DNA of 7,288 nt from Bifidobacterium breve (lineage in GTDB: Bacteria; Actinomycetota; Actinomycetes; Mycobacteriales; Mycobacteriaceae). Position 1 is the stretch's first letter, and each line of letters starts with the position of its first letter. A program made the position numbers and the translations under genes. The notes below the pieces were generated by a model. The model saw only the letters and a list, made by a program, of their open reading frames with translations. It had not been told where the DNA came from and ran no database searches. This document shows positions 7,145 to 7,288 of this stretch, piece by piece. The stretch spans positions 1 to 7,288 of the forward strand of contig CALQLM010000051.1 in NCBI GenBank assembly GCA_943331415.1. The letters run 5' to 3'.

Positions 7145-7156
7145 CACGAAATGATA
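7144..7156 (-). promoter_or_regulatory. Probable leaderless promoter (-10 TATCAT) of the exported-protein gene
   Basis: On the - strand TATCAT (7156-7151) fits the mycobacterial TANNNT -10 pattern. Six bases separate it from the A of the ATG at 7144, the usual distance from -10 to the first transcribed base. The mRNA would then begin at the start codon, in keeping with the lack of a ribosome binding site. A GTG at 7147 is a close alternative. No convincing -35 hexamer is seen. Confidence 0.5.
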
Positions 7157-7267
7157 ACGGACACCAGGGGCGGTGGGTGCTTTCGACGCGCCCGAGGAAC
7201 GCCGCAGCACCGCGAAAGCTGCTCTAGCTGCACAAACAGACCGTTGACGCTGGACGACACACGAGGG

Positions 7268-7288
7268 TGGAGCTAAGGGGAATCGAAC
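7268..7288 (-). tRNA. 3' end of a tRNA gene, truncated by the window edge
   Basis: Read on the - strand from 7288: G, then a canonical T-loop TTCGATT (7287-7281), the 3' side of the T-stem CCCCT (7280-7276) with its first C pairing to the G at 7288, seven bases TAGCTCC (7275-7269) as the 3' side of the acceptor stem, and A7268 as discriminator base. The next three bases are CCC rather than CCA, so the CCA end would be added after transcription. The gene body, predicted to start GGAGCTA and to have AGGGG on the 5' side of the T-stem, lies beyond the window, so the amino-acid type cannot be told. Confidence 0.65.

Noticed and set aside
7145..7210. Extension of the exported-protein gene to a GTG at 7210
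   Set aside because: It would put 22 residues before an already complete signal peptide region, has no ribosome binding site and would overlap the proposed -10 element.

Overview
The window looks like chromosomal DNA from a mycobacterium (Mycobacterium/Mycolicibacterium type). The base composition is GC-rich, and there is a lipoprotein gene overlapping a DUF1023-type hydrolase gene. One alpha/beta hydrolase resembles, almost end to end and from memory, the M. tuberculosis Rv2715 protein. An exported DD-peptidase-fold protein is of a type I associate with mycobacteria. No transposase, integrase, CRISPR array or phage gene was seen.

Layout on the + strand. Positions 1-545 hold the C-terminal part of a DUF1023-type alpha/beta hydrolase that begins before the window. 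Its stop overlaps the start of a small lipoprotein gene (542-1048). A 126-base gap with a perfect 17-base inverted repeat leads to a glycogen/alpha-glucan phosphorylase (1175-3694, ATG start with a good ribosome binding site). An Rv2715-like alpha/beta hydrolase (3806-4828) and a two-domain PPK2-family polyphosphate:AMP phosphotransferase (4903-6387) follow in the same direction, separated by 111 and 74 bases.

Layout on the - strand. Converging on the phosphotransferase gene is a gene for an exported protein (6422-7144). It has a signal peptide, a stretch of ten proline/aspartate-rich tetrapeptides, and a C-terminal domain with the metal-site pattern of LAS/M15-like DD-peptidases. Its start appears to be leaderless, with a TATCAT -10 element placed so that transcription would begin at the ATG. 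At the right edge, on the - strand, is what looks like the 3' end of a tRNA gene (7268-7288), cut off by the window.

How the genes may work together. The phosphorylase releases glucose-1-phosphate from glycogen. The phosphotransferase uses polyphosphate to turn AMP into ADP. Side by side they suggest a module that draws on two storage polymers, carbon and phosphate, when energy is low. The hydrolase between them has no evident link to either pathway. That the three genes form one operon is an inference from direction and spacing. The DUF1023 hydrolase/lipoprotein pair and the exported peptidase-like protein look like separate cell-envelope units.
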